Below are positions 7,975 to 16,859 of a stretch of DNA of 64,000 nt, one piece after another (positions within the stretch are counted from its first letter, which is position 1; every line of letters begins with the position of its first letter). Under the pieces are notes generated by a model. That model made no database searches. It was given only the letters and a program-made list of their open reading frames with translations, and had not been told where the DNA came from. The stretch is from an uncultured Lachnospiraceae bacterium (GTDB lineage Bacteria; Bacillota; Clostridia; Lachnospirales; Lachnospiraceae): NCBI GenBank assembly GCA_910587105.1, contig CAJUMB010000008.1, forward strand, positions 1-64,000. The letters are read 5' to 3'. Made by a program: the position numbers and the translations under genes.

Positions 7975-9597
7975 ATGGCAAAAGAGATTAAATTTGGCGC
8001 CGACGCCAGAACAGCACTGGAGAGCGGTGTAAATCAGCTGGCAAATACAGTACGTGTTACATTAGGACCCAAAGGAAGAAACGTAGTTTTGGACAAATCC
8101 TTCGGATCTCCGCTGATCACCAATGACGGTGTGACAATCGCAAAAGAAGTTGAGCTGGAAGACGGCTTTGAAAATATGGGAGCGCAGTTAATCAAAGAAG
8201 TGGCTTCCAAGACTAACGACGTGGCAGGTGACGGTACTACCACAGCAACAGTTCTGGCACAGGCTATGGTAAATGAGGGAATGAAGAACCTGGCAGCAGG
8301 CGCAAATCCCATCATTCTGAGAAAAGGTATGAAGAAAGCCACAGAGGCAGCTGTAGAAGCCATCACAGCCATGAGCAAAGAGATCAAAGGCAAAGAGCAG
8401 ATTGCCAACGTAGCATCTATCTCTGCCGGAAGCGAAGAAGTAGGCCAGCTGGTGGCAGACGCTATGGAAAAAGTCTCCAATGACGGTGTTATTACAGTAG
8501 AAGAATCCAAAACCATGCATACAGAACTTGACCTGGTGGAAGGTATGCAGTTTGACAGAGGTTATATCTCTGCTTATATGTCAACAGACATGGAAAAAAT
8601 GGAAGCAGTACTGGAAGATCCCTATATCCTGATCACAGATAAGAAGATCAGCAACATCCAGGAAGTACTTCCACTGCTTGAGAAAGTAGTACAGAGCAAT
8701 GCAAAACTTCTGATTATCGCAGAGGATGTGGAAGGGGAAGCGCTGACCACATTGATCGTAAACAAACTGCGTGGTACATTCCAGGTTGTAGCTGTGAAAG
8801 CTCCCGGATATGGCGACAGAAGAAAAGCAATGCTGGAAGATATCGCCATCCTTACCGGCGGACAGGTGATTTCAGACGAACTGGGTCTGGACCTGAAAGA
8901 AGTTGATATGGATCAGCTTGGCCGTGCAAAATCTGTAAAAGTGAAGAAAGAAGATACCGTAATCGTAGACGGACTTGGCGAGAAAGCTGCCATTGACGGC
9001 AGAATTGCTCAGATCAAAGACCAGATTGAAGAAACTTCTTCAGACTTTGATCGTGAAAAACTGCAGGAAAGACTTGCAAAACTGGCAGGCGGCGTTGCTG
9101 TTATCCGTGTAGGTGCTGCCACAGAGACAGAGATGAAAGAGGCAAAACTGCATCTGGAAGACGCTCTGGCAGCTACCAGGGCAGCTGTAGAAGAGGGAAT
9201 CATCGCAGGCGGCGGTTCTGCTTATATCCATGCATCCAAAGAAGTTGCCAAGATGGCTGCTGACCTGGAAGGTGATGAGAGAACAGGTGCCAACATCCTT
9301 CTCAAAGCGCTGGAAGCACCTCTGTACCACATTGCTTACAATGCCGGACTGGAAGGCTCTGTGATCGTGAATAAAGTAAAAGAGCTGAACGCAGGCATGG
9401 GCTTTGACGCTTACAAAGAAGAATATGTGGATATGGTAGAAGCAGGTATCCTGGACCCTGCAAAAGTAACCAGAAGTGCATTACAGAATGCGACCAGTGT
9501 TGCGTCCACACTGCTGACAACAGAATCTGTAGTATCTATCATTAAAGAAGATGTTCCTCCAATGCCAGCTGGCGGCGGCGGAATGGGAATGATGTAA
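7975..9597 (+). CDS. groEL: Chaperonin GroEL
   Basis: 540 aa, full length. The ATP-binding DGVTIAKE and GDGTTTATVLA motifs (residues about 50-95), the conserved AAVEEGIIAGGG block (about 402-416), and the C-terminal Gly-Met repeat (GGGGMGMM) are present. It is the 14-subunit protein-folding chamber partner of GroES, with which it forms a heat-shock operon. Confidence 0.99.
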   Translation: MAKEIKFGADARTALESGVNQLANTVRVTLGPKGRNVVLDKSFGSPLITNDGVTIAKEVELEDGFENMGAQLIKEVASKTNDVAGDGTTTATVLAQAMVNEGMKNLAAGANPIILRKGMKKATEAAVEAITAMSKEIKGKEQIANVASISAGSEEVGQLVADAMEKVSNDGVITVEESKTMHTELDLVEGMQFDRGYISAYMSTDMEKMEAVLEDPYILITDKKISNIQEVLPLLEKVVQSNAKLLIIAEDVEGEALTTLIVNKLRGTFQVVAVKAPGYGDRRKAMLEDIAILTGGQVISDELGLDLKEVDMDQLGRAKSVKVKKEDTVIVDGLGEKAAIDGRIAQIKDQIEETSSDFDREKLQERLAKLAGGVAVIRVGAATETEMKEAKLHLEDALAATRAAVEEGIIAGGGSAYIHASKEVAKMAADLEGDERTGANILLKALEAPLYHIAYNAGLEGSVIVNKVKELNAGMGFDAYKEEYVDMVEAGILDPAKVTRSALQNATSVASTLLTTESVVSIIKEDVPPMPAGGGGMGMM

Positions 9598-9609
9598 ATC
9601 CTGAAAAGT

Positions 9610-9642
9610 AAAGGGCTGACATTGACAGATGTCAGCCCTTTT
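9610..9642 (+). terminator. Terminator after groEL
   Basis: AAAGGGCTGACAT (9610-9622) pairs perfectly with ATGTCAGCCCTTT (9629-9641) and is followed by T residues. Confidence 0.93.
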
Positions 9643-9680
9643 GTCTTAGATCGTGTGATCCAAAAAGGAAAGAGGTAAAA

Positions 9681-10184
9681 ATGAGTGATTTATATGCGGA
9701 AGTACTGGTAAAAAGAGAGTCCACAGGGGCAGACAGGATCAAAAAGAACGGGCTTGTCTTCTTATTTGCAGCGTCTGTACTGCTGGCCTTGTTTTACGAC
9801 TATCGTTTCCTTCTGGCAGCAATTGTATTGGCGGCAGTATGCTTTTTTCTGCTTCCCAGGATGGACGTGGAATTTGAATATCTGCTGGTCAACCAGGAAT
9901 TGGATGTGGACAAGATCTATGCCAAGAGCAAGCGGAAGAAGGCGGCACAGTTTCACTTGGAAAAAATGGAAGTATTCGCTCCGCTTCAGTCTGACAGAGC
10001 AGCGCGTTATCAGGGAGACGGCAGCATAAAAGTGAGAGATTATTCCTCCGGCACCGGCGGGCCAGGCGTGTATGTCATGATAATCAGAGAAGAAGACGGG
10101 CTGTACAGGGTGCTTCTGGAACCGGACCGGCAGATGCTGGACGGCATGTTGAAAACCTTTCCCCATAAAGTGTTTGTGGATTGA
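9681..10184 (+). CDS. Small membrane protein, DUF6106-like
   Basis: 167 aa with two adjacent hydrophobic segments near residues 26-58, then a soluble C-terminal domain (about 60-167) of mixed beta character. I associate this arrangement next to guaB with the Lachnospiraceae family DUF6106, from memory. No catalytic motif is visible and no function is known. RBS AAAGAGGT precedes ATG 9681. Its TGA stop overlaps the -35 box of the guaB promoter. Confidence 0.8.
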   Translation: MSDLYAEVLVKRESTGADRIKKNGLVFLFAASVLLALFYDYRFLLAAIVLAAVCFFLLPRMDVEFEYLLVNQELDVDKIYAKSKRKKAAQFHLEKMEVFAPLQSDRAARYQGDGSIKVRDYSSGTGGPGVYVMIIREEDGLYRVLLEPDRQMLDGMLKTFPHKVFVD

Positions 10185-10209
10185 CACTTTTGTTGATTTT
10201 TGTTAAACT
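10181..10209 (+). promoter_or_regulatory. Sigma-A promoter of guaB
   Basis: Perfect -35 TTGACA (10181-10186), 17-bp spacer, TAAACT (10204-10209). The -35 overlaps the stop codon of the preceding gene. The leader is only about 45 nt, so there is no room for a purine riboswitch. Confidence 0.85.
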
Positions 10210-10260
10210 ATGGGTCAAAAGCGGAAACCAAATCGAAGATAAAATGAGGGAGGTAACACC

Positions 10261-11715
10261 ATGGGCAAGATTATAGGCGAAGGTATTACATTTGATGATG
10301 TGCTTCTGGTACCGGCATATTCAAAGGTAATCCCCAACCAGGTGAATCTGGAGACCTGGCTGACAAAGACAGTGAAACTGAACATTCCGATGATGAGTGC
10401 AGGTATGGACACCGTGACAGAACATCGAATGGCTATTGCTATGGCCAGGCAGGGCGGCATTGGCATCATTCATAAAAATATGTCCATAGAAGCCCAGGCC
10501 GAAGAAGTAGATATGGTCAAACGTTCAGAGAATGGCGTTATCACAGATCCGTTCTTTCTGTCACCGGAACACACACTGGAAGATGCCAATGAGGTGATGG
10601 CCAAATTCAGGATTTCCGGTGTGCCCATCACCAATGGGAAGAAGCTGGTGGGTATTATCACCAACCGTGATTTGAAATTCGAGGAGGACTTTAGTAAGAA
10701 AATTAAAGAATCCATGACTTCAGAGGGGCTGATCACAGCCAGAGAAGGCATCTCTCTGGAGGAGGCAAAGAAGATTCTGGCCAGCTCCAGGAAAGAAAAG
10801 CTGCCGATTGTAGACGAGAACTTCAATTTGAAGGGCCTCATTACCATCAAAGATATTGAGAAACAAATCCGTTATCCCGCATCGGCAAAAGATGGCCAGG
10901 GGCGGCTGCTCTGCGGTGCTGCTGTGGGAATTACATCCAATGTACTGGCTCGGGTGGAGGCGCTTGTGAATGCCAAAGTGGATGTGATTGTGCTGGATTC
11001 GGCCCATGGCCATTCAGAAAATATTCTGCAGGCAGTCAGGGAAATCAAAGGAGCCTTTCCCCAGGCACAGGTGATTGCCGGGAATGTGGCCACAGCCGCC
11101 GCCACGCAGGACCTGATTGCGGCCGGTGCAGATGCGGTGAAAGTGGGTATCGGACCAGGTTCCATCTGTACCACCCGTGTGATTGCAGGCATCGGTGTGC
11201 CCCAGGTGACCGCAGTTATGAATTGTTATGAGGCGGCATCACCCCATGGAATTCCCATCATTGCCGACGGTGGTATTAAGTATTCTGGTGATATGGCAAA
11301 AGCCATTGCCGCAGGTGCCAATGTATGTATGATGGGAAGTCTCTTCGCCGGATGTGATGAAAGCCCGGGAACTTTTGAACTGTACCAGGGAAGAAAGTAC
11401 AAAGTATACCGGGGGATGGGCTCCATCGCTGCCATGGAAAACGGAAGCAAGGACCGCTACTTCCAGTCAGACGCGAAGAAGCTGGTGCCGGAAGGCGTGG
11501 AAGGCCGGGTGGCTTATAAAGGTTATGTGGAAGATACCGTATTCCAGTTGATCGGGGGACTGCGCTCCGGTATGGGTTACTGCGGTGCAGAGGACATTGA
11601 GTCGCTGAAGAAGAACGGGCAGTTTATAAAAATATCTGCCGCATCGCTGAAAGAATCTCATCCCCATGATATTCATATAACGAAAGAGGCGCCCAATTAC
11701 AGTGTAGATGAATAA
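10261..11715 (+). CDS. guaB: Inosine-5'-monophosphate dehydrogenase
   Basis: 484 aa. It oxidises IMP to XMP with NAD, the committed step to GTP. The TIM barrel begins with ITFDDVLLVPAYS; the Bateman module of two CBS domains occupies about 95-210; the catalytic Cys is C303 in GPGSICTTR; the flap region follows near residue 400 (DRYFQ). RBS GGGAGGT precedes ATG 10261. The next genes make IMP, its substrate. Confidence 0.98.
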   Translation: MGKIIGEGITFDDVLLVPAYSKVIPNQVNLETWLTKTVKLNIPMMSAGMDTVTEHRMAIAMARQGGIGIIHKNMSIEAQAEEVDMVKRSENGVITDPFFLSPEHTLEDANEVMAKFRISGVPITNGKKLVGIITNRDLKFEEDFSKKIKESMTSEGLITAREGISLEEAKKILASSRKEKLPIVDENFNLKGLITIKDIEKQIRYPASAKDGQGRLLCGAAVGITSNVLARVEALVNAKVDVIVLDSAHGHSENILQAVREIKGAFPQAQVIAGNVATAAATQDLIAAGADAVKVGIGPGSICTTRVIAGIGVPQVTAVMNCYEAASPHGIPIIADGGIKYSGDMAKAIAAGANVCMMGSLFAGCDESPGTFELYQGRKYKVYRGMGSIAAMENGSKDRYFQSDAKKLVPEGVEGRVAYKGYVEDTVFQLIGGLRSGMGYCGAEDIESLKKNGQFIKISAASLKESHPHDIHITKEAPNYSVDE

Positions 11716-12412
11716 TTACAGAAAGAGGTACCGCCGCTCAAAAAGAATTGCAGAACGAAGGCGCAATGTGATCATTTTTTCTCTGTGTGCCTGTTCCGTC
11801 CTTCTCCTGATCCTGGCTGCCAGGGCAATATGGAACCGTGCCGGGGAAAAGGAGAAGGAAAAGAAAGCTCAGCTGCAGGAGGAAGTTTCCTGGGAAGGAG
11901 CGCCTCCGCTGGATGTACAGCTTCTGACCGTCAACGATTACTCCAGGCCGGCCATTCCCCTGGAGCAGATTAATGGCATTGCAGTCCACTATACGGCAAA
12001 TCCAGGAGCCACAGCCCAGCAGAACAGGGATTACTTTGAAAATCTCAAAGACAGCCAGCAGACCCAGGTAAGCAGCCATTTCGTCATCGGACTGGAGGGG
12101 GAAATCATACAATGCATCCCCAGCAGTGAGATGTCCTATGCCACCAATGAACGGAATGTGGATACCCTGTCCATTGAGTGCTGCCATCCGGATGAGACTG
12201 GGAAGCTGAAAAAAGCCACATACAATTCACTGGTGGACCTCACCGCCTGGCTCTGCAGCCGTTTTATATTGTCAACGGATGATATTATCCGCCATTATGA
12301 CGTAACTGGAAAAAACTGCCCAAAATATTTTGTTGAAAATCCGGAAAAATGGGAACAATTTAAGGAAGATGTACATAAAAAAATGGAGAATCTAAAGGAG
12401 GAAGCCCAATGA
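11708..12412 (+). CDS. N-acetylmuramoyl-L-alanine amidase (PGRP/Amidase_2), membrane anchored
   Basis: 234 aa. A basic N terminus (KRYRRSKRIAERRR) and one membrane segment (about 22-43) anchor an extracytoplasmic zinc amidase domain. Likely zinc ligands are the His in AVHYTANPG, the His in RHYDVTGKNCPK and Cys of the same motif. It cleaves the MurNAc-L-Ala bond of peptidoglycan. The start ATG overlaps the end of guaB by 8 bp, so translation is coupled; why a cell-wall enzyme sits among purine genes is unexplained. Confidence 0.9.
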   Translation: MNNYRKRYRRSKRIAERRRNVIIFSLCACSVLLLILAARAIWNRAGEKEKEKKAQLQEEVSWEGAPPLDVQLLTVNDYSRPAIPLEQINGIAVHYTANPGATAQQNRDYFENLKDSQQTQVSSHFVIGLEGEIIQCIPSSEMSYATNERNVDTLSIECCHPDETGKLKKATYNSLVDLTAWLCSRFILSTDDIIRHYDVTGKNCPKYFVENPEKWEQFKEDVHKKMENLKEEAQ

Positions 12413-13122
12413 AAATGATTTCGCTGGAGCAGGAACTAAAAAGTAATGCTTATCCAGGCAGGGGGATTATCATCGGCAGAAGCCCTGACGGAAAAAAAGC
12501 GGCAGCAGCCTACTTTATTATGGGAAGAAGCGAAAACAGCAGGAACCGCATCTTTGTGGAGGAGGGGGGCGGAATCCGTACCCAGGCGTTTGAACCGGAT
12601 AAGATGACAGACCCAAGCCTGGTCATCTATGCCCCTGTCCGGGTGCTGGGAAATAAGACCATTGTCACCAACGGCGACCAGACAGATACCATATATGACG
12701 GAATGGACAGGCAGATGACATTTGAACAGTCACTGCGCTGCCGGGAATTCGAGCCGGATGCCCCAAACTATACTCCCCGTATCTCCGGGATTCTCCATAT
12801 TGAAAATGGCGGTTACAATTACGCCATGTCCATTATAAAATGCAGCAGCGGCAATACGGAATCCTGCAGCCGTTATACCTTTGCCTATGAGAACTGTGCG
12901 CCGGGAGAGGGACACTTTATCCACACTTACCAGGGAGATGGAAATCCGCTGCCCAGCTTTGAGGGCGAGCCGAAACGGGTGGGGATATCCGATGATATCC
13001 ATGAGTTTGCGGATATGCTGTGGAACAGTCTGAACGAAGAAAATAAAGTGTCTTTGTTTGTGCGGTATATTGATATTGCATCAGGTGAGTATGAGTCAGT
13101 GATTATCAATAAGAATCAGTAA
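12409..13122 (+). CDS. purO: PurO-like IMP cyclohydrolase
   Basis: 237 aa. The N terminus with YPGRGIIIG and the overall pattern match the IMP cyclohydrolase family first found as archaeal PurO, which closes FAICAR to IMP. It overlaps the amidase gene by 4 bp (ATGA) and is followed 12 nt later by a stand-alone AICAR transformylase. Together the two genes would replace bifunctional PurH. The symbol is by family resemblance. Confidence 0.85.
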   Translation: MKMISLEQELKSNAYPGRGIIIGRSPDGKKAAAAYFIMGRSENSRNRIFVEEGGGIRTQAFEPDKMTDPSLVIYAPVRVLGNKTIVTNGDQTDTIYDGMDRQMTFEQSLRCREFEPDAPNYTPRISGILHIENGGYNYAMSIIKCSSGNTESCSRYTFAYENCAPGEGHFIHTYQGDGNPLPSFEGEPKRVGISDDIHEFADMLWNSLNEENKVSLFVRYIDIASGEYESVIINKNQ

Positions 13123-13134
13123 GGAGCAGCTATT

Positions 13135-14322
13135 TTGAAAGAATTACAGTTAAAATATGGATGTAACCCTAATCAAAAGCCTTCCAGAATCTATATAGAA
13201 GGGAACCAGGAACTGCCCATTACTGTCCTTAGCGGGAGACCCGGATATATTAATTTTCTGGATGCACTCAACGGATGGCAGCTGGTCAGAGAACTGAAAG
13301 CAGCCTCCGGGCTTCCTGCAGCCGCTTCCTTTAAACATGTATCACCAGCAGGGTCTGCCATCGGTCTTCCATTAAATGAAACGCTGGCCAAGATTTACTG
13401 GGTGGAGGACATCTGCCGGGAACGTGAGCTGTCGCCTCTGGCATGCGCTTATGCCAGGGCCAGAGGTGCTGACCGGATGTCTTCCTTTGGCGATTTCATC
13501 TCACTGTCAGATACCTGTGACGAAGATACGGCCCTGCTGATTAAGCGGGAAGTTTCCGATGGGGTTATTGCGCCTGGCTACACCCCAAAAGCGCTGGAAA
13601 TATTAAAGGGCAAGAAGAACGGCAGTTATAACGTGATTCAGATTGACCCGGATTACAAACCGGCACCCCTGGAGCACAAAGAGGTGTATGGAATTACCTT
13701 TGAGCAGGGACGGCAGGAACTTTCCATCGACGATGAACTGCTGTCCAATGTGGTGACAGATAATAAAGCTCTTACCCCTGAAAATTACAGGGACTTGAAG
13801 ATTGCCTTAATCACTCTGAAATATACCCAGTCCAATTCCGTGTGCTTTGTAAAAGACGGACAGAGCATCGGTATCGGGGCAGGACAGCAGTCCCGGGTGC
13901 ATTGTACACGGCTTGCCGGACAAAAGGCGGACAACTGGATGCTGAGGCAGAGTCCCCAGGTATTAAACCTGCAGTTTTTGGACAGTATCAGCCGGGCAGA
14001 GAGGGACAACGCCATAGACGTGTATATAGGGGAAGAATATATGGACGTGCTGGAAGAAGGTGCGTGGCAGAAGATATTCAAAGAAAAGCCTCCAGTCTTT
14101 ACCAGAGAGGAAAAACGGGAATGGCTGGATCAAATGGACGGTGTCACTTTAGGGTCCGACGCGTTCTTCCCGTTCAGCGACAACATTGAGCGTGCCAGAA
14201 AAAGCGGTGTAAAATACATTGCCCAGCCGGGAGGCTCTGTCCGCGACCAGGCAGTGATTGATACTTGTAACAAGTATGGGATGGTTATGGCATTTACCAA
14301 AATCCGGCTGTTCCACCATTAG
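13135..14322 (+). CDS. AICAR transformylase (PurH-type formyltransferase domain only)
   Basis: 395 aa with a TTG start behind AAGGAG (13121-13126). The protein begins ELQLKYGCNPNQKPS and contains SFKHVSPAGSA (catalytic Lys-His) and the C-terminal DAFFPFSDNIE and YIAQPGGSVRDQ blocks of the AICARFT domain. The N-terminal MGS-like IMP cyclohydrolase domain of bifunctional PurH (about 200 aa) is absent; that activity is presumably supplied by the preceding PurO-like gene. The TAG stop is contributed by the dispersed repeat that begins at 14320. Confidence 0.92.
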   Translation: MKELQLKYGCNPNQKPSRIYIEGNQELPITVLSGRPGYINFLDALNGWQLVRELKAASGLPAAASFKHVSPAGSAIGLPLNETLAKIYWVEDICRERELSPLACAYARARGADRMSSFGDFISLSDTCDEDTALLIKREVSDGVIAPGYTPKALEILKGKKNGSYNVIQIDPDYKPAPLEHKEVYGITFEQGRQELSIDDELLSNVVTDNKALTPENYRDLKIALITLKYTQSNSVCFVKDGQSIGIGAGQQSRVHCTRLAGQKADNWMLRQSPQVLNLQFLDSISRAERDNAIDVYIGEEYMDVLEEGAWQKIFKEKPPVFTREEKREWLDQMDGVTLGSDAFFPFSDNIERARKSGVKYIAQPGGSVRDQAVIDTCNKYGMVMAFTKIRLFHH

Positions 14323-14391
14323 AGCGTGTTTGAAAAATAACGAATGCGGGGCGTGCGGCTGGCGTGAATAGAATGTTAAGACACCCTTTAA
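14320..14391 (+). repeat. Dispersed terminal-inverted-repeat element, copy A (short)
   Basis: Starts TAGAGCGTGTTTGAAAA and ends TTAAGACACCCTTTAA, an imperfect inverted repeat of the ends. The interior GGGGCGTG...GGCGTGAATAGAATG matches the right arm of copies B and E. The left end supplies the stop codon of the AICAR transformylase and the right end holds the stop codon (14388-14390, complement) of the convergent carboxymuconolactone-like gene. Confidence 0.75.
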
Positions 14392-14762
14392 GGAGTGTTT
14401 TGGAAAACTTTTTCAGCAGCGGATACGGCGTTCAGGACTTTCGGGAATCCGGTGTAGGGAATACACTGCAGGAAAGCTTCGATGATTTTTTCCTGGGAGA
14501 TTCCCACATTCAGTGCGCCTGCGATGTGGACCTCCAGCTGAGGTCCGCATCCTCCGGCTGTGAGCAGGCTGGCCAGGGTGATCAGCTCTCTCTCCGGAAG
14601 GGACAGTCCATCTCTGGCATAGATATCGCCAAATGCAAATTCAACGATATATTTTCCCAGATCAGGAGCAGTATCTGCCAGAGACTTTATCACAGCCTCA
14701 CCGCCTTTGCCGTCAATCTTTCTTAAATTTTCCATTCCTGTTTCAAATCTTGTTTTCTCCAT
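14388..14762 (-). CDS. Carboxymuconolactone decarboxylase family protein
   Basis: 124 aa, typical for small CMD/AhpD-like proteins. An all-helical core with LSLPERELITLASLLTAGG is present, but the AhpD CxxC redox pair is not: only a single Cys follows (AGGCGPQ), so peroxidase activity is doubtful. The start is ATG 14762, 8 nt after AAGGAGG; the upstream in-frame ATG codons lack a site. It is divergent from a MerR gene and driven by a MerR-type promoter, so it is probably the regulator's main target. Confidence 0.88.
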   Translation of the reverse strand: MEKTRFETGMENLRKIDGKGGEAVIKSLADTAPDLGKYIVEFAFGDIYARDGLSLPERELITLASLLTAGGCGPQLEVHIAGALNVGISQEKIIEAFLQCIPYTGFPKVLNAVSAAEKVFQNTP

Positions 14763-14825
14763 TTTCTTTTCCTCCTTGTTTGATAAAGGACAGTTCCTGG
14801 TACTCATCCAGCTGTCCATAATCAA

Positions 14826-14856
14826 AACATAACCGTTAGACTATAGTCCAAGTCAA
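14826..14856 (-). promoter_or_regulatory. MerR-type promoter/operator with 19-bp spacer
   Basis: Reading on the minus strand: -35 TTGACT (14856-14851), 19-bp spacer, -10 TATGTT (14831-14826). The spacer contains the perfect palindrome GACTATAGTC (14839-14848). A 19-bp spacer with a central dyad is the hallmark of promoters that MerR proteins activate by DNA distortion. Confidence 0.85.
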
Positions 14857-14881
14857 GTATTTTTTTGAAGAGGGTTACCAT

Positions 14882-15262
14882 ATGATGATAGGTGAATTTT
14901 CCAGGATCACAGGAATCGGTGCATATACATTGAGATATTATGAGAAAAAGGGGCTGATTCGTGTGAATAGAGATCAGGCAGGGAGACGGGATTACGGAGA
15001 AGGAGACATTGAATGGGTAAAATTTATCAAACGGCTGAAAGACACAGGAATGCTGCTGAGGGATATACGGAATTACTCGGAATTGCGGTATGAAGGGGAC
15101 AGGACCATGGAAGAGCGTATGGAACTGCTGGTTCGTCACAGAAAGACTGTGGTGGAGGAACGGGACAAATGGGAACAGTATCTGCACAGTTTGGATGAAA
15201 AGATCGGCATTTATCAGGGAAAAATCGAAAGGAAAATACATAATGGAGAACCACGCCAGTGA
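14882..15262 (+). CDS. MerR family transcriptional regulator
   Basis: 126 aa. N-terminal winged helix (GEFSRITGIGAYTLRYYEKKGLI) with the RYYEKKGL signature, then a long dimerisation coiled coil (about 75-120). No cysteine-rich metal-binding C terminus, so the inducer is probably an organic compound or stress signal, as in the YyaN/AdhR-like group. It likely binds the dyad at 14839-14848 and controls both itself and the divergent carboxymuconolactone-like gene. Confidence 0.92.
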   Translation: MMIGEFSRITGIGAYTLRYYEKKGLIRVNRDQAGRRDYGEGDIEWVKFIKRLKDTGMLLRDIRNYSELRYEGDRTMEERMELLVRHRKTVVEERDKWEQYLHSLDEKIGIYQGKIERKIHNGEPRQ

Positions 15263-15521
15263 TTTAAAGGAAATACCAGGGATAGGGGCTAATATGGAGC
15301 GTCATCTGCAGAATATTGGAATCCGGTGTATCGCGGACCTAAGAGGAAAAGATCCGGAAGAATTATACCACATGAATTGTTTGAAAAAAGGATTCCAGGA
15401 TGACAGGTGTGTATTATATGTATTCCGCTGTGCAGTATATTTTGCAGAGAACGAACAACATGAACCGGAAAAATTAAAGTGGTGGTATTGGAAGGATAAG
15501 GATTACCCGGAAAAGGAATGA
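15243..15521 (+). CDS. Cdd1-like helix-hairpin-helix protein
   Basis: 92 aa. The N-terminal LKEIPGIGANMERHLQNIGI is a helix-hairpin-helix element, and the remainder (LRGKDPEELYHMNCL...DRCVLYVFRCAVYFA) matches the small pathogenicity-locus family Cdd1. Such proteins may bind DNA, but their role is not established. The ATG lies inside the end of merR (20-bp overlap in another frame), so it is translationally coupled to the regulator. Confidence 0.8.
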   Translation: MENHASDLKEIPGIGANMERHLQNIGIRCIADLRGKDPEELYHMNCLKKGFQDDRCVLYVFRCAVYFAENEQHEPEKLKWWYWKDKDYPEKE

Positions 15522-15726
15522 GGGACTTTATTCGTTATTGTATATCCGCTTTTGTTATAGTAAAAATTCCATTATTTTTTATTGCAAATCGATACGACAC
15601 ACTCTGGGAAACAGCTGGCAGGCATACAATTTGTGGATATACAGAAATTACATCTTATGATAGAATATACTGCAGATGAAAAAGTGTGGTACTGTAAAGT
15701 CAGAGTAGAAGCAGTGGAGGAAAGCT

Positions 15727-16842
15727 ATGAGAAACGGCAGCGAAGCGCGGCAGGAAAAAACAGTGAATCAGGCGGCGGCTGATAAATGCCGCATGTACCA
15801 TTTGGATGCAGCACGGGTATTGGCGATTGCGCTTGTGACACTGTATCATATATGGAAACGTATGGGAAAACCTGTATGGCATCTGGGCGGGGTTAGTGTA
15901 TACGGCATTCCTGAATGGGGGAATGTGGGAGTGCTGATGCTGCTGGTTTTATCAGGGTATCTGATGGTTAACAGTTACCGCAGGCTGGACGGGCTTTCTT
16001 TCGGCAGAAAATTGAGAGTTTTCTATTCTGGCAGGTTTCTGCGCATTGCCCCGGCATATTACTTTGCCATTTTGTTTTGGTGCCTGTGTAAAGGCGGGAT
16101 AGGGGGCAGAGACATCGTGGTCCATCTGCTGTTTATTCATAATTCCTTTGACGCCTACGAGTATGGCATCAGCGGAGTGTTCTGGTATCTGAGTGTGCAG
16201 ATGGGACTTTATCTGGCCGTTCCTTTCTTGTTTTTTATATGGAGAAAATGCTGTGCTGTATTCCATTTGACAGGAGCCAGGCGTATATGGATAGAGCTGG
16301 GCGTGTGCGGGGTCCTCTTCTTGAGTGGTGTTGTAATGTATCTGAACGGGATGTGCAAATATCATTCCATTTTCTTTATGGCACCTTACTTTCTTCTGGG
16401 GATGGCTTTGTATAATATGCAGGAAGTCTGGGGAATCCAGTCAAAATATCTTCAGATTCTGGGAGCTGTTCTGGTATGTGGAGGATTTGCATTGATGCTG
16501 ATGCCCCAGTCAGTGGAGGTGCCGGCATTATACCGGGGCAGTATCGGCCTGCTGCTGGGAAGCGGTATGGTTTTGTTCAGCAGATACCCCATACCGGAGG
16601 TGTTCCGGGAGCCGCTGGCGTGTCTTTCAACGGCAGCTTATTCCGCTTATCTGTATAATTATGTGATGAATTATCTGAACAATATCCGGCATTTGGGAGA
16701 TCGGCAGCATGTGTGGATGTGGATGCTGTTCTACATGACGATGGTGCTGGCCTATGGACTGTTTATGTATCAGGTGGTGGAACGGCCCCTTCAAAAAGTG
16801 GTTTCTAAAGTGTGTCTTAAAAATCATTCACGCCGCCCGTAA
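15727..16842 (+). CDS. Acyltransferase family 3 membrane protein
   Basis: 371 aa with about ten membrane segments. The N terminus LDAARVLAIALVTLYHIWKR carries the catalytic His of the Acyl_transf_3 (OafA/NolL) fold, and an SGYLM segment follows. Such enzymes O-acetylate cell-surface glycans or other acceptors; the substrate here is unknown. RBS GGAGG lies 6 nt before ATG 15727. The gap to jetD is only 17 nt, so it may be cotranscribed with the Wadjet genes. Confidence 0.9.
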   Translation: MRNGSEARQEKTVNQAAADKCRMYHLDAARVLAIALVTLYHIWKRMGKPVWHLGGVSVYGIPEWGNVGVLMLLVLSGYLMVNSYRRLDGLSFGRKLRVFYSGRFLRIAPAYYFAILFWCLCKGGIGGRDIVVHLLFIHNSFDAYEYGISGVFWYLSVQMGLYLAVPFLFFIWRKCCAVFHLTGARRIWIELGVCGVLFLSGVVMYLNGMCKYHSIFFMAPYFLLGMALYNMQEVWGIQSKYLQILGAVLVCGGFALMLMPQSVEVPALYRGSIGLLLGSGMVLFSRYPIPEVFREPLACLSTAAYSAYLYNYVMNYLNNIRHLGDRQHVWMWMLFYMTMVLAYGLFMYQVVERPLQKVVSKVCLKNHSRRP

Positions 16843-16859
16843 TAAAAGGAGACTGTCAA

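Noticed and set aside
14364..14726. 120-aa plus-strand frame opposite the carboxymuconolactone-like gene
   Set aside because: Complementary to a gene with good domain match, promoter and ribosome site.
15582..15782. 66-aa frame between the Cdd1-like and acyltransferase genes
   Set aside because: No ribosome site, overlaps the start of the acyltransferase, no recognisable domain.
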